Assembly: GCA_000818945.1 (NCBI GenBank)
Contig: KN805414.1
Coordinates: 2,682 to 66,681 of the forward strand
Source: Schizochytrium sp. CCTCC M209059
Taxonomy: Eukaryota > Sar > Bigyra > Thraustochytrida > Thraustochytriidae
Length of the DNA: 64,000 nucleotides
Direction of reading: 5' to 3'
Numbering within the stretch: the stretch's first letter is position 1; every line of letters starts with the position of its first letter. Positions 41,718 to 51,410 of the stretch are shown here, one piece after another. Below the pieces are notes generated by a model. It saw only the letters and a list, made by a program, of their open reading frames with translations. It ran no database searches and was not told the origin of the DNA. Both the position numbers and the translations under genes were made by a program.

Positions 41718-43544
41718 CTACTCTTTCCATGCCGTTTGCTCTCCCTCCCCCCCCCCCCCCCCCCCCCCCGATACGATATTGTCTTGAAGAATGACATCCA
41801 ATTCTTCTCGCGACGAAACGTTGTAAATGTATTCGCAATAAAGCTCGCGTACCCCTTGAGAGTAGAGACCATGTCCGAAGGCGCAGTTACACATGTCGCC
41901 AGTAGTGCAATCGTCCAGGTTGTCACGATTCGCGACGATCGTGTAGCAGGCTACGCTGGCATACCACGTTGCCCAAATGAGAAGCCAGGCAAAATACGGA
42001 GGACGGAGACGCCAGGCCCGGATAACGTCAAATCCAGAGGCTTGCTCATGATAAAGACACAGTGTATCGACGGCCAACTCCGCAACAAGCTGCAGCAACG
42101 TGCCAATAAAAAGGCTCTCGTAATTCAAAGGATGGACGAGGAATACGCCATGCTGTGCATACATGTCAAAGGGGAGCTGGAGCTGTCTGTGTTCGAAACA
42201 AATGAGCACAAGAGGAGCAAGCAATATTGCCAGGTATTCGCTGAGCATTTCACCCGCAACCACATTCGAATGAAAGTGCCTCGAGCAGAATTCGTGTACA
42301 GCTCTGACCCTTGCGGGTGACTCGGTCTGAAACAGCTCCTTCATCAGATCGCGTCCCGAGGTTCTGCCGTCAAAGTCGTCAATACTTGCTCGCGAAATGG
42401 TTGAAGTTGTCGCTGCCTTCAAAGGCGCGACATATCGGAGTGACCGCTCCAGGTTAGACGGAAGAACAACAGCGCTGTCTTTCCTTCGAAAGAGGATTTT
42501 GAGAATTCGACTCGTTTGGCGATCACGCCAGTTCATGGTCACCCGTGAAAATATTTCGCAAACAGATTGGGCTGCAACAGCGGCGGTCAAAGACAGCGTT
42601 GACTCGAAGCGACTCACAAAGAGTCGGACGACGAGACCCATCATGACCTGGACCCAGAGATGAATGACCCAGGAGAGCTCGCGTCGAAGTCGCCTTTCCG
42701 CGACATGAATTTGTGGCGAAAAGGCCATATATTCTGCCAGTCCACGAGCTCCGGCGTACGTGGCTTCCTTGAAAAAAGGTATCACTACGGCGACCATGAT
42801 TAACCTCTGGCCGTCAGTGTTCGCTGGGAAGAACGACAGTACAGTGTAAAGCACAAAGACGACGCCAAGATTGATAGCAGCTCGTAGATAAGCCATAGGA
42901 ACCATCGTGCCCGGGCCGAGAACAAGGCGAAGAGTGAAAGCTGGGAGAAGAACGGGAATTGTGGCCGCGAGCATGCCGAGGTGTTTAAAAGCGAAAGCTC
43001 GAAAGAGGATCAAGGCTACAAACGTCATCGATAGAATTCCTGCAATTTCCCTTCTTGACGCGTCCATGTACAGGATAAAGTTCAGAGGGAAGAAGAAAAA
43101 TGAGGAAATGTCAAAGTTGAGAAAAGCGGCGATCTCGGATAAGGTGTCTTGGTTCATTATGTCAAGAACCACGGGTTCCTTTTCTTTCAGATTGGCGTGC
43201 CACCTTGCCTCAATTGGCAGAAACGATCTGGGCATCCAAAAGACCGCGAGTACGCCGAGACCGACAACAGAATACACTGCGAGCCTGACGGAGAGCAGAA
43301 AGGATTGTTGGATGCCGGATATAGTCGACAACGCCTTGGCTTGTGCTTTGTCTCGCTCGAGGATTGCCTGTGCCAGAGCCCCAAGGTCGGTGTCGGGGAT
43401 ACCTGCAATAGAAACGTGTCGCGCTGTATCTTGGCCATCGAGCGCGGGTCGTGGCGGCGCTACATCTTGGCCTGGCGTCAGGACTTCGTCCGCTTCGTTC
43501 GTTGTGATTTTCACAGAAAATTTTGTTGCAACAGCAGACCACAA
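41718..43544 (-). CDS. Multi-pass membrane protein, tandem family member 2 (ends uncertain)
   Basis: About 608 codons. It shares all blocks of paralogue 1 (for example RRLRRELSWVIHLWVQVMMG, FSRVTMNWRDRQTSR, LQLPFDMYAQHG and CTTGDMCNCAFGHGL). Two oddities. At the 5' end there is no ATG in frame before the conserved region: the frame opens at a TTG (43544), so a spliced upstream exon or a lost start is likely. At the 3' end, past SSREELDVILQD where paralogue 1 stops almost at once, the frame runs through a C23 homopolymer and ends with seven Gly and a short tail (EGEQTAWKE). Any slippage in the run would change the C-terminus. Function unknown. Confidence 0.72.
   Translation of the reverse strand: MWSAVATKFSVKITTNEADEVLTPGQDVAPPRPALDGQDTARHVSIAGIPDTDLGALAQAILERDKAQAKALSTISGIQQSFLLSVRLAVYSVVGLGVLAVFWMPRSFLPIEARWHANLKEKEPVVLDIMNQDTLSEIAAFLNFDISSFFFFPLNFILYMDASRREIAGILSMTFVALILFRAFAFKHLGMLAATIPVLLPAFTLRLVLGPGTMVPMAYLRAAINLGVVFVLYTVLSFFPANTDGQRLIMVAVVIPFFKEATYAGARGLAEYMAFSPQIHVAERRLRRELSWVIHLWVQVMMGLVVRLFVSRFESTLSLTAAVAAQSVCEIFSRVTMNWRDRQTSRILKILFRRKDSAVVLPSNLERSLRYVAPLKAATTSTISRASIDDFDGRTSGRDLMKELFQTESPARVRAVHEFCSRHFHSNVVAGEMLSEYLAILLAPLVLICFEHRQLQLPFDMYAQHGVFLVHPLNYESLFIGTLLQLVAELAVDTLCLYHEQASGFDVIRAWRLRPPYFAWLLIWATWYASVACYTIVANRDNLDDCTTGDMCNCAFGHGLYSQGVRELYCEYIYNVSSREELDVILQDNIVSGGGGGGGEGEQTAWKE
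41747..41769. repeat. C23 homopolymer at the 3' end of paralogue 2
   Basis: Twenty-three consecutive C on plus (poly-G on the coding strand). It encodes the Gly run at the extended C-terminus of the minus-strand gene. Confidence 0.97.
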
Positions 43545-44397
43545 ACGGTTGACAGCGAGGCACCCATGCCACGTGCTGCCACGCGTACGACAGCTTTGTT
43601 AGTTTTGCATTTGGTACATGTTTGAATCCTGACCTTCATCCAGAAAGGGAAGAAGCTAGCGCTAGCTAGCCGTTGAAGACTGCTTGAACTTCTTCGAGTC
43701 TCTTATCAAAACTGTATACCACCAAGGCAAGGTATGAGTTGGAAGTGAAGAAAGTCCACGAAATGAAGGAGAAGCTTATAAGAGACAAGGTTCGAAGCGC
43801 TGAAACATAATAGTCCACGACCTTCACGTGCCTGTATGCGCATGGGTACTTCTGTAATTAGGCTTTGAACTCGAAAGATGAATCAAAGTAATATGCGTTG
43901 CGCAAAAGAAACGTTGGGGAAAATATGTGGGTTGAGGTTCTTCCCATACCTAAAACACGAATTGGGCCGCGGTGTCAGCACTACCAACCTTTACGGCTGC
44001 GGCTACGAGGCGTCCGTGCGCACCCTGACGGCCCTGGCCACTCGGGTGGCCCTAGGCCGCAGGTTCGGTTTCGGAACATTTTGACCGTAACGGCTCAATT
44101 GCGGAAAGAAAACGATCTAAATTATGTGTCGAGGTGTCACGTGTCAGGAGCTGGAAGTTATTTTTTCAGAAACTCATTTCAAGTACAGATCTTGGACGCG
44201 CGAGATGATTACTTAAATACTACATTGCAGAACAACAAATTATTGAAATCCGTTGTTGGGTTGTGCAAAATGGACAAGCAACACAGCTTGTGTCAATCAA
44301 ATGCATTGACAATAGATTTGCGCACGTATACGTGTTTTGCCAATTTTGCAGTCTAAAGAAAACGGGAAAAGAATCAATATCGCTTATTTTTCAAATG
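43545..44397. other. Spacer between tandem paralogues 2 and 3
   Basis: About 850 nt, AT-rich on its right half. A missing first exon of paralogue 2 may lie near its left edge. A CTAGCGCTAGCTAGC palindromic stretch is present near 43655-43670. No other gene was seen. Confidence 0.45.
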
Positions 44398-46194
44398 TCA
44401 ATAGGGTGGAAGACCCTGGGTCTCGTTGTAAATGTACAAGCAATAGAGTTGGCGGACGCCGGATGGGTGTAGGCCATTCCCGTTTGCGCAGGCACAAAGA
44501 TTCCCAGGTTTGCAGTTAGAAAACCTGTCTCGATTATCCGCCATCATAAAGCAGAGCACGCTCGCATACCAAGCGGCCCAAACGAAGAGCACATTAAAAT
44601 AAGGGGGGCGGAGGCGCCAAGCCCGAGCAATGTCGTACCCAGATATCTCCTCATAACACACGCAGATAACGTCGACCACAAACTCTGCAGCGAATTGCAG
44701 GAACGTGCTCAAAAGAAGAGCACTGTGGTCGAGAGGAGCAACGCGAAAAACTCCGTGCTGGGCAAATTGATCAAACGGAAGCTGTAGTTGGGCGTTCTCG
44801 AAGAGAATCAGCACGATTGGAGTGATGAAAATGGCAAGGTACTCGCTGATCATCTCGCTGGCTGCGACGGAAGCGTGAAAGTGTCTTTTGCAGCACTCGC
44901 GAATGACTTGGCTCGAATTGGATGAGTCTTCGTATGCTGGTTCGTTTCTCCCCTTGAGTGGTCCCGATGAAGCCTGATGGCTAGCGTTTCCGCTAGACCT
45001 GCGCGAGTTCTCTTCGATGCTAAGGTCGCGAAGCGAGTGTCGTAAGGTCTTTGGCATGACCACGGCTTGGGCTTGCCGAGAAAACATTTTCGTGAAGATT
45101 TGGCCTATTGCTCGGTCACGTCTGCTCATGGTGATGCGAGATATAAGTTCGCCCGCTGACTGGAAGGTGATAGCCAGGGCAAGACCTGAGCTGGTTTCAA
45201 AGCGGGCCACAAAAAGTCTGACGACCAAGGCAGCAACGATTTGCACCCAGAGGTGCATTACTTGTGCAAGTTCTCTGTACAAAACTTGGTTTCTCACCTT
45301 GAGACCAGGTGAAAAGGCCATGTGCGATGCCAGGGCACGAGTTGCCGCATACGCGAGCTCCTTGCCAACAGGGAGCAAACATGCCACGACAAGGAGCCTC
45401 AGAGAATCGCTGCTTGCGTTGAATGCGCTCAGGAAGGCAAGCATGCCCATTCCGATAACGAAGACAATACCAGCCCGAACAATCGATCCCGGAATGCCAG
45501 TGCCTGGTCCCAAAAGTAGACGGTATAAGAGAGCAGGTGCAAATACAGGAACGAAGCCAGCCAAGAGACCTAGTGTTGGATAAAGAACGACCCGGAAAAC
45601 CAGCATAATTACACCTGTCCCTGCGAGGATCACCAGAACTTGACGTTTTGTGGCGTTGATGTAGAGCGCAAATGCGACGGGAAGAAAGTAGGAAAACGAA
45701 AGATCAAGGAGAAGGTTCAGGGCCATGTTGTAGAGCCGCGAGTGTTCGCGGAGTAGCAAGGGTTCCTTGGCCTCCGTGTCAACGCGCCATTCCGAGGAGA
45801 AACTCGAAAATCGACGCGGCACCCAAAAGACGCCAACCACAAGGAGGCCGACGAGGCTATTGACTGCAATCTTGCTCGTGAGCCAGGCGGCTTGACACAT
45901 GCGACGTGTCCATGACGTGTCGGAGGCCTGCTTCTGAAGTTCTTGGAGCATTATTTCCGCGAGCTGACTCAGCTCGGCCTGTGAAACACGGCGTTGCGCC
46001 ACGACGCTACTAGATGCTCTTCGCCCCATGATGCTGTTCGTGCCGAAGGCAAAGTCAATGTTGCCGATGGCCACATCGTTGCTGCCGTTTTCTCGCGGCC
46101 TCTCGCCGGCCGCAGTGATAGAGGCAGAGTCAGAGCCAGAGCCCGTGCTTTCCTTGGCGTCTCTAGCGAGCACAATGTCTGGCTCCACCAGCAT
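44398..46194 (-). CDS. Multi-pass membrane protein, tandem family member 3
   Basis: 598 residues from ATG at 46194; the frame opens earlier with GTG at 46263. It has a longer hydrophilic N-terminus than paralogue 1 (about 80 extra residues) with SASITAAGERPRENG, then the same membrane layout. It is the most diverged copy: YRELAQVMHLWVQIVAALVV replaces RRELSWVxHLWVQ, and ISRITMSRRDRAIGQ replaces FSRVTMNWRDRQ. The C-terminus keeps the cluster CKPGNLCACANGNGLHPSGV and RQLYCLYIYNE. The order of divergence suggests paralogues 1 and 2 arose from the later duplication. Function unknown. Confidence 0.82.
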   Translation of the reverse strand: MLVEPDIVLARDAKESTGSGSDSASITAAGERPRENGSNDVAIGNIDFAFGTNSIMGRRASSSVVAQRRVSQAELSQLAEIMLQELQKQASDTSWTRRMCQAAWLTSKIAVNSLVGLLVVGVFWVPRRFSSFSSEWRVDTEAKEPLLLREHSRLYNMALNLLLDLSFSYFLPVAFALYINATKRQVLVILAGTGVIMLVFRVVLYPTLGLLAGFVPVFAPALLYRLLLGPGTGIPGSIVRAGIVFVIGMGMLAFLSAFNASSDSLRLLVVACLLPVGKELAYAATRALASHMAFSPGLKVRNQVLYRELAQVMHLWVQIVAALVVRLFVARFETSSGLALAITFQSAGELISRITMSRRDRAIGQIFTKMFSRQAQAVVMPKTLRHSLRDLSIEENSRRSSGNASHQASSGPLKGRNEPAYEDSSNSSQVIRECCKRHFHASVAASEMISEYLAIFITPIVLILFENAQLQLPFDQFAQHGVFRVAPLDHSALLLSTFLQFAAEFVVDVICVCYEEISGYDIARAWRLRPPYFNVLFVWAAWYASVLCFMMADNRDRFSNCKPGNLCACANGNGLHPSGVRQLYCLYIYNETQGLPPY

Positions 46195-46798
46195 TTTCGA
46201 CTCGCTGCAGCAGCGTACGAGATTTGCACTTGCACTTGCAATTGCATCTGCATTCACGCGCACACAGAGCGTATTTTTTTTTGTTTTTATTATACGTCTC
46301 GCAAAAGGCTTTGACGGGAATTCTAGTCACATTGCAATTCCAAAAAGGTTCCTATCAGTCATAGAATGAGTGCACGTGTCCGTTGCGTCTTTCTATGGTC
46401 ACGATGACCGGCGATATCCGGGTACTCACTCGCCCGTTCACCGGCCGAGGTGTCCTGGTGGGCCGCCGCACTGCGTGTGACGTTTAAACTGATTTTTCTA
46501 AACTATAGACTTTAGCACGAAACCGACATCCCCAAGCTGCTCATTGAGCCGGTTGCAGATGAGCAATCTTTCGATGAAACGATCGACATGTTCGTTTTTG
46601 TTGGTCTCAGGCGGCCCGACTGAACTTCGCTTCCGTTCGCCCTTGCTCTGGTCTGGAAGTTACAATTGCACGGGCAACTCATTAGCAAAATCAAGAGGCG
46701 TTGGGGCTAGGACCGGCACATCTATTGCATGCAAGCAAACAAGCGAACGCTCGCTCCCTGCCGCAGCCGTGGCCGCTCGCTCCTAGCCGCGCATACCG
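46195..46798. promoter_or_regulatory. Divergent 5' region, membrane paralogue 3 / lipase-type hydrolase
   Basis: About 600 nt between two head-to-head starts. No strong promoter element was identified. A T10 run lies near 46276-46286. Confidence 0.45.
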
Positions 46799-49414
46799 AT
46801 GGATTTTATCTTCCAGCCCGCTTCCGCCAGCAGCCAACCTTTCCAGCATCGCTCCAGCCCGTCCTCGATCGCACCTTCATTCATCTGCGCGGTCGCTCCA
46901 AGACGCGGACCCGCCCTCCATCCAACCGCCCTCCGTCGCGATCTTCCCCTCCAGAAGCACCTCTTCCCCCACACGCCGCACATGGCCCCGCTCGTCCCGC
47001 TCCTCGCCCTTGCTCGCGCCGCCGCTCTGCTCCCCGCCGCCCCCTCCCCCAAGCGCCCGTCCGCGGCGGCCCCGTCGCCGTCGCCGGCCGCCATCTTCTC
47101 GGCGCCCAGCTCGGCGGCGATAATGCCGTTCACCGGCTATATTGATCGGGCCGCCGCTCGCCATCCGTGCGCGCATTGCCCGAGGACTCCGCCGCCGCCG
47201 CCGGCCGCGGCCGCGCGGGGCCGTCCGGGCCCGCGCGGGGAGGACGCGCGCGGAGGCGCGCCGGCGCAGGACGGTGATGGTGACGAGGAGGATGTCGCGC
47301 GCGAAATGGACGACGGCGGGCGGCGAGAAGGACCTCGGGGCGGCGAGGCGGCGGGCCTGCAGGGCCTGCTACAGCGCCGGGGCGCCGGAGGGAACGAGGA
47401 GCCCCGCGTGGAGGAGGGGCGCGGGGCCGAGCGCCACCGCCAGGTCGCGGACCTTCAGGCGGACCTCGAGACGCTCGCGAAGCGGACTCGTGAGGCTCTC
47501 GCGAACGCGAGAGGCCTGGCGTCTGAAATTGTGCAGCGCGTGAGCACCGCGCATGATGGGCCGACACCGACATGCGTGGGGCGAAGAAAGCAGCGAAAAC
47601 GAGCTGCGGGCGTCGAAGATCGGTTCTCTGCTCTCATCGAAGAGCTCGAAATCCTCGAGACGAGACTGACAGACTTGCGGACGTGGCTTCTTGAGGATGG
47701 AAACGCAGCGTATGCTCTCCATCTTGCCATCGCGATGCAATACATTGCGGCTGTCATGGGCACGCCAGTTACAGACCTGAAAAGCCGCTCGCGGGTCGGA
47801 AACGAGCGCTACCACGTCGAGTACGATGGCGTAACGGCGCCGCAACTCCTGCGAGAGCTCCGGGAAGATCCTTTCATTATGTGGTACACGGAGGGAAATG
47901 TGCGACTCCTGCGCTCGCACGTGCACGGATTAAACGAGGTTCTTGATATGGTGCTGTGTCGAAGTGCTAGTGAACCAGACAGCTTCATTATGCGGGTTGC
48001 CTCTGGCGAGGCGTCGGTTGCGGACTGCGACTTTTGTGAGGTTGTGCAAGGTCTCTATGACGAGGAGCGCGCGCTGCGCAGCCTTCGTAAATTCTTCAAG
48101 CTCCTTATGATCACCAACGCAGCAGTGCACGAATATTACTTTGAGACGCATCACCTCTCTCGATTTGTGAGCTTTGTGCGCGGGAGTTTCTACTACGGAG
48201 TCTTCAAGCGCAATCGCGGGCAGCATCGTGGCGAAGTCACCTTCACTGGCCTTGGGCCCAGCATCGAGCAAAATCTCAAGTTCATTCAGTACGTGTGGAA
48301 TTTACCGGATAAAAGAGGTATTCGCCACTTCTACCGCTCCGGCATATCGAAGGTGCGGCACAGCGTCGCCTTTGCCATCAGCGACACGGTTAGGGCGCGA
48401 TTTATCTCCTCGAAAAAAGTTGGCGTGCTTCCTGCCAAGTTTGGGGTGCCGTCCGCGCAATCTAAAGCCGTACCGCAACGAGCGCTCGTCTTGCACTTTC
48501 ACGGGGGTGGATTTGTTTCCATGAGCGCAGCCGCACACGAGAATTATACTCGTCGCTGGACGAAGCAGTGCGGCGTGCCGGTCATTTCTGTGGACTACAG
48601 TCTGTCTCCAGATGCTAAATTCCCCACCGCCGTCGACGAGGCCTTTGAGGCCTTTCGATGGTGCCGCGAGGTCGCAGGCAAGGTGTATGGGACGGACCGA
48701 GTTATCGTGGCCGGAGATTCGGCCGGCGGAACTTTGTGCGCTGCAGTGATTATCAAATGCATCTTGGAAGGATACCCTGGTCCTGACGGGGCGCTCTTGG
48801 CATATCCCGCGGTGGATATCCGGCGCGCCTTTTCGCCATCGATTCTATGGAGCCTCAACGACAAGTTGCTGCCATATACGTTTCTTCTTTCTTGTCTGTC
48901 GGCGTACCTGGGCACTACAGATCCCGAGAGCATGCTCAAGGTTTGCGAAGACCCCCTTGCGTCGCCAAATTGCGCATCCGACGAAATTCTCGCGCAATTT
49001 CCGCCTACTACGGTCGTTGCAGCGTCGCGGGATCCGCTCTTCGATAAGTCCGTCGATTTTGCGGAACGTCTCTCGCGTCTGACCCCAAAGGGCCATGCTC
49101 GTCTTGTCATTGTACCAGGCATGGTGCACGGGTTTCTCTGTTTCCGTGTCCCCGTCGTTGGCGTGCCGGAAGTAAAGCCTTTGATCGACTTTTGCGGGGA
49201 AGAACTCGGCAAGCTCATCGACTTCTCGCCTCACCAAGCACCGATACTGCCAGAGAAAACAGACGAGAAAGAAAGCAACACACTCGAGTGCGGCGTCGAC
49301 AATGTCTCTGTTGGGAGATCGACTGCCCCAAGTGCAGATTCTAAAGAACAGGAAGAGAGAAAACTAGCGTCAGACGTTGCTAGCAGCGCGGTAGAAGTCG
49401 TAATGCTTTCTTGA
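46799..49414 (+). CDS. Hormone-sensitive-lipase-type alpha/beta hydrolase
   Basis: HSL-family carboxylesterases hydrolyse acylglycerols or steryl esters. The C-terminal catalytic domain shows oxyanion-hole HFHGGGFVSMSAAAHENY, nucleophile elbow VIVAGDSAGGTLCAAVI with the catalytic Ser, the Asp in AASRDPLFD and the His in VPGMVHGFLC. Upstream, residues about 220-540 look like the animal-type HSL N-terminal helical domain (LAIAMQYIAAVMGTPV and FVRGSFYYGVFKRNRG), so this is closer to true HSL than to short bacterial homologues. The first 200 residues are Pro/Ala/Arg-rich and may not all be translated: the ATG at 46982 gives MAPLVPLLALARAAALLP, which looks like a signal or transit peptide and may be the real start. 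A lipid-droplet role is inferred. Confidence 0.88.
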   Translation: MDFIFQPASASSQPFQHRSSPSSIAPSFICAVAPRRGPALHPTALRRDLPLQKHLFPHTPHMAPLVPLLALARAAALLPAAPSPKRPSAAAPSPSPAAIFSAPSSAAIMPFTGYIDRAAARHPCAHCPRTPPPPPAAAARGRPGPRGEDARGGAPAQDGDGDEEDVAREMDDGGRREGPRGGEAAGLQGLLQRRGAGGNEEPRVEEGRGAERHRQVADLQADLETLAKRTREALANARGLASEIVQRVSTAHDGPTPTCVGRRKQRKRAAGVEDRFSALIEELEILETRLTDLRTWLLEDGNAAYALHLAIAMQYIAAVMGTPVTDLKSRSRVGNERYHVEYDGVTAPQLLRELREDPFIMWYTEGNVRLLRSHVHGLNEVLDMVLCRSASEPDSFIMRVASGEASVADCDFCEVVQGLYDEERALRSLRKFFKLLMITNAAVHEYYFETHHLSRFVSFVRGSFYYGVFKRNRGQHRGEVTFTGLGPSIEQNLKFIQYVWNLPDKRGIRHFYRSGISKVRHSVAFAISDTVRARFISSKKVGVLPAKFGVPSAQSKAVPQRALVLHFHGGGFVSMSAAAHENYTRRWTKQCGVPVISVDYSLSPDAKFPTAVDEAFEAFRWCREVAGKVYGTDRVIVAGDSAGGTLCAAVIIKCILEGYPGPDGALLAYPAVDIRRAFSPSILWSLNDKLLPYTFLLSCLSAYLGTTDPESMLKVCEDPLASPNCASDEILAQFPPTTVVAASRDPLFDKSVDFAERLSRLTPKGHARLVIVPGMVHGFLCFRVPVVGVPEVKPLIDFCGEELGKLIDFSPHQAPILPEKTDEKESNTLECGVDNVSVGRSTAPSADSKEQEERKLASDVASSAVEVVMLS

Positions 49415-49456
49415 TCTGAATCTAGCAAGAGAGTAGCTTGATGTCAAGGTGTCAGG

Positions 49457-49481
49457 CTGGCTGGCTGGCTGGCTGGCTGGC
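49457..49481. repeat. (CTGG)n microsatellite
   Basis: Six CTGG units just downstream of the hydrolase stop, in the convergent 3' region. Confidence 0.85.
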
Positions 49482-49712
49482 TTGCAGCGCAGCAGATTTT
49501 GGGACGCTCGCTCGATAGGCAAATCACGCGTAAGCCTTATTACTTATTTATGTTCATACTACTTGAGGCAGCAAAACCGGAAAACCCTTGTGAAGTTCTT
49601 GACCAACGAATTTTTGGTGTAAAGAAAAAAAAGAAAAAAAAAAGAGAAGAAAGAACGAAAGTTGGAGAGAGAAAAAGCAAGAAAGTCTCTTACACGTCTT
49701 GCAAGCTATAGT

Positions 49713-51410
49713 CTAGCTGTGTGAGTTTCCAAAATCTCGCCGAATGGCTTCAATCTCTTCCCGAGCGCGATCGTGCTCGAGTTCCAGGCGCTCAAGCTCA
49801 GTAATCTCCTGACCAGAAACTCTATCTCTGGCTGGCGAGGCAAAGCCAGACGTTTTACCAGACTCTGCAGTCGGCGTCTTTGTGACGCGAACCCGCGGTT
49901 TTGGCACGCTCTTGGCAAACTCCAGAGCTCGCTGTCGCGCAGACTGCGCCTTGCGTTTTTCCCGAAGCGCCTGCTCCCTTACCGCTGGGTGCTGGCCTTG
50001 GTAAACCCTTCGTCCCTGATTCGCAAGAGCGTCTTCCTCTTGATTATTGCCATTGAATGCTTGTGAACCGTCACGCGTCCCAGTCAAAGACTGACCGTAC
50101 ATTTGCGACGAACCCCCAGCGAGCGTCGCGGCTGCTGCGGTTGATATTGGCGACGGGGGCTGTTTGTTTAGCGCACGAAGCTTGGCACCGTATGACTTCA
50201 TGCGTTCGAGTTTTTCGCGCTTTTTGGCGACCTCCTCTGTGTTGAGATCGGCCTGGAGCTTACCAAGCTCGTAATACTTTTCAGGCTTGTTTTTCAGATA
50301 TTCTTTGGTTGTGCACGGTTTGTATGACACGGTCCGGTGTTTTCGACTGTAGAAAAGGCGGTCTTTTTCGCTTTTCACTAGACGCTCGTTGATTACGTCC
50401 TTTGGCAGGAGCTCTTCCTGCTTGCCATCATCCTCGGCGGCAAAGACATCTGGATCATGTTTCTTTGGTCGGGGCCGACGCACCTCGTCTCTTTGAGCAG
50501 AAGCAGCTGCAGATACATCAACCGACGCATGCTGATACTGATACTGATAGCCTTGGCGCTGCTGAGAAAGTTCAGAGTACGTGTCAATATGCTGTTTTTG
50601 AGATTGATCTTGCCATTCGCGCGAAGGCTGCGTATGCATGTGGGCATATCCATGCATGTAACCTCCTGGTTTTGCAGCGGCGTTCGAAGAACTCTCCTCT
50701 ATAGGCTGGCGGGAAGGTGACCACTGCGATGGCTGACGATTGACACTGGATGATGGCGGATTTGGCGTTGCGCCTTGAACAGCGTGACGCAAATCGGCGA
50801 GGCTTGGCCGAGAAGGATCTTTTTTATGCATGGCAGTCTGGGCGCTCCATTGGAACTCGGCAGCTTCATTTGCAGCAGCAGGTGGGCCTGCGACCTGCGA
50901 GAAGTTTTCTCCGGGAAGAGACCGAATTTGGACGCGCGAAGTTACTTCATATGCTGCGGAAGCTTCGCTGGAAATTTGCGTGATTGGCATGGAAGCGCGG
51001 ACAGCAGGAAGGCTTGTCTTATATGGGTCAGAGGGTTCTCGCGGCGAGTTCACCAAAGTTGAGCTTAAAGCTTGCGAGCGGTGTGTTGAGGAAGCGGACA
51101 TGTTTGCAAACGTGGCCTTACCAAAGTCTTTTCGCATTTGTTCCGGTCGCTGCCCGCTCGTTTGGCGCTCTCGCTGCTGTTGTTTAAGTGCTTCTCTCGA
51201 TGTTTTTGAAGCGAGAGGTCCTTCTCGAGATGCTGGAGCGTGCAGGCGCACATACGAGCCATCGCCCGAGGTTTTCAGGATACGCTGGCCAAACTTGGCC
51301 TGGAAGCTGCTTGTCCCGGCCCCAGCCCGGCCTACCTGGGCGCCGCCGCCGCCGCCACCGCCGCCACCGCTACCTCCGTGACCATGATGGCCGGCCCTCG
51401 ACCTCTTCAT
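49713..51410 (-). CDS. Disordered protein with a JHY-like C-terminal motif
   Basis: 565 residues from ATG. It opens with a poly-Gly run (nine Gly) and is mostly low-complexity (Ser, Gln, Pro) to about residue 335. Then comes a conserved-looking basic block: LFYSRKHRTVSYKPCTTKEY, LKNKPEKYYELGKLQADLNT and REKLERMKSYGAKLRALNKQ. The pattern of a Lys/Tyr lead, then YxELGxLxxDLxTEE and a charged helix, resembles the C-terminal motif of JHY (C11orf63)-type cilium-associated proteins. That match is from memory of the pattern and is moderate at best. The last 35 residues form a helix (ELERLELEHDRAREEIEAI). If right, this is another flagellar gene in the window. Confidence 0.65.
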   Translation of the reverse strand: MKRSRAGHHGHGGSGGGGGGGGGAQVGRAGAGTSSFQAKFGQRILKTSGDGSYVRLHAPASREGPLASKTSREALKQQQRERQTSGQRPEQMRKDFGKATFANMSASSTHRSQALSSTLVNSPREPSDPYKTSLPAVRASMPITQISSEASAAYEVTSRVQIRSLPGENFSQVAGPPAAANEAAEFQWSAQTAMHKKDPSRPSLADLRHAVQGATPNPPSSSVNRQPSQWSPSRQPIEESSSNAAAKPGGYMHGYAHMHTQPSREWQDQSQKQHIDTYSELSQQRQGYQYQYQHASVDVSAAASAQRDEVRRPRPKKHDPDVFAAEDDGKQEELLPKDVINERLVKSEKDRLFYSRKHRTVSYKPCTTKEYLKNKPEKYYELGKLQADLNTEEVAKKREKLERMKSYGAKLRALNKQPPSPISTAAAATLAGGSSQMYGQSLTGTRDGSQAFNGNNQEEDALANQGRRVYQGQHPAVREQALREKRKAQSARQRALEFAKSVPKPRVRVTKTPTAESGKTSGFASPARDRVSGQEITELERLELEHDRAREEIEAIRRDFGNSHS

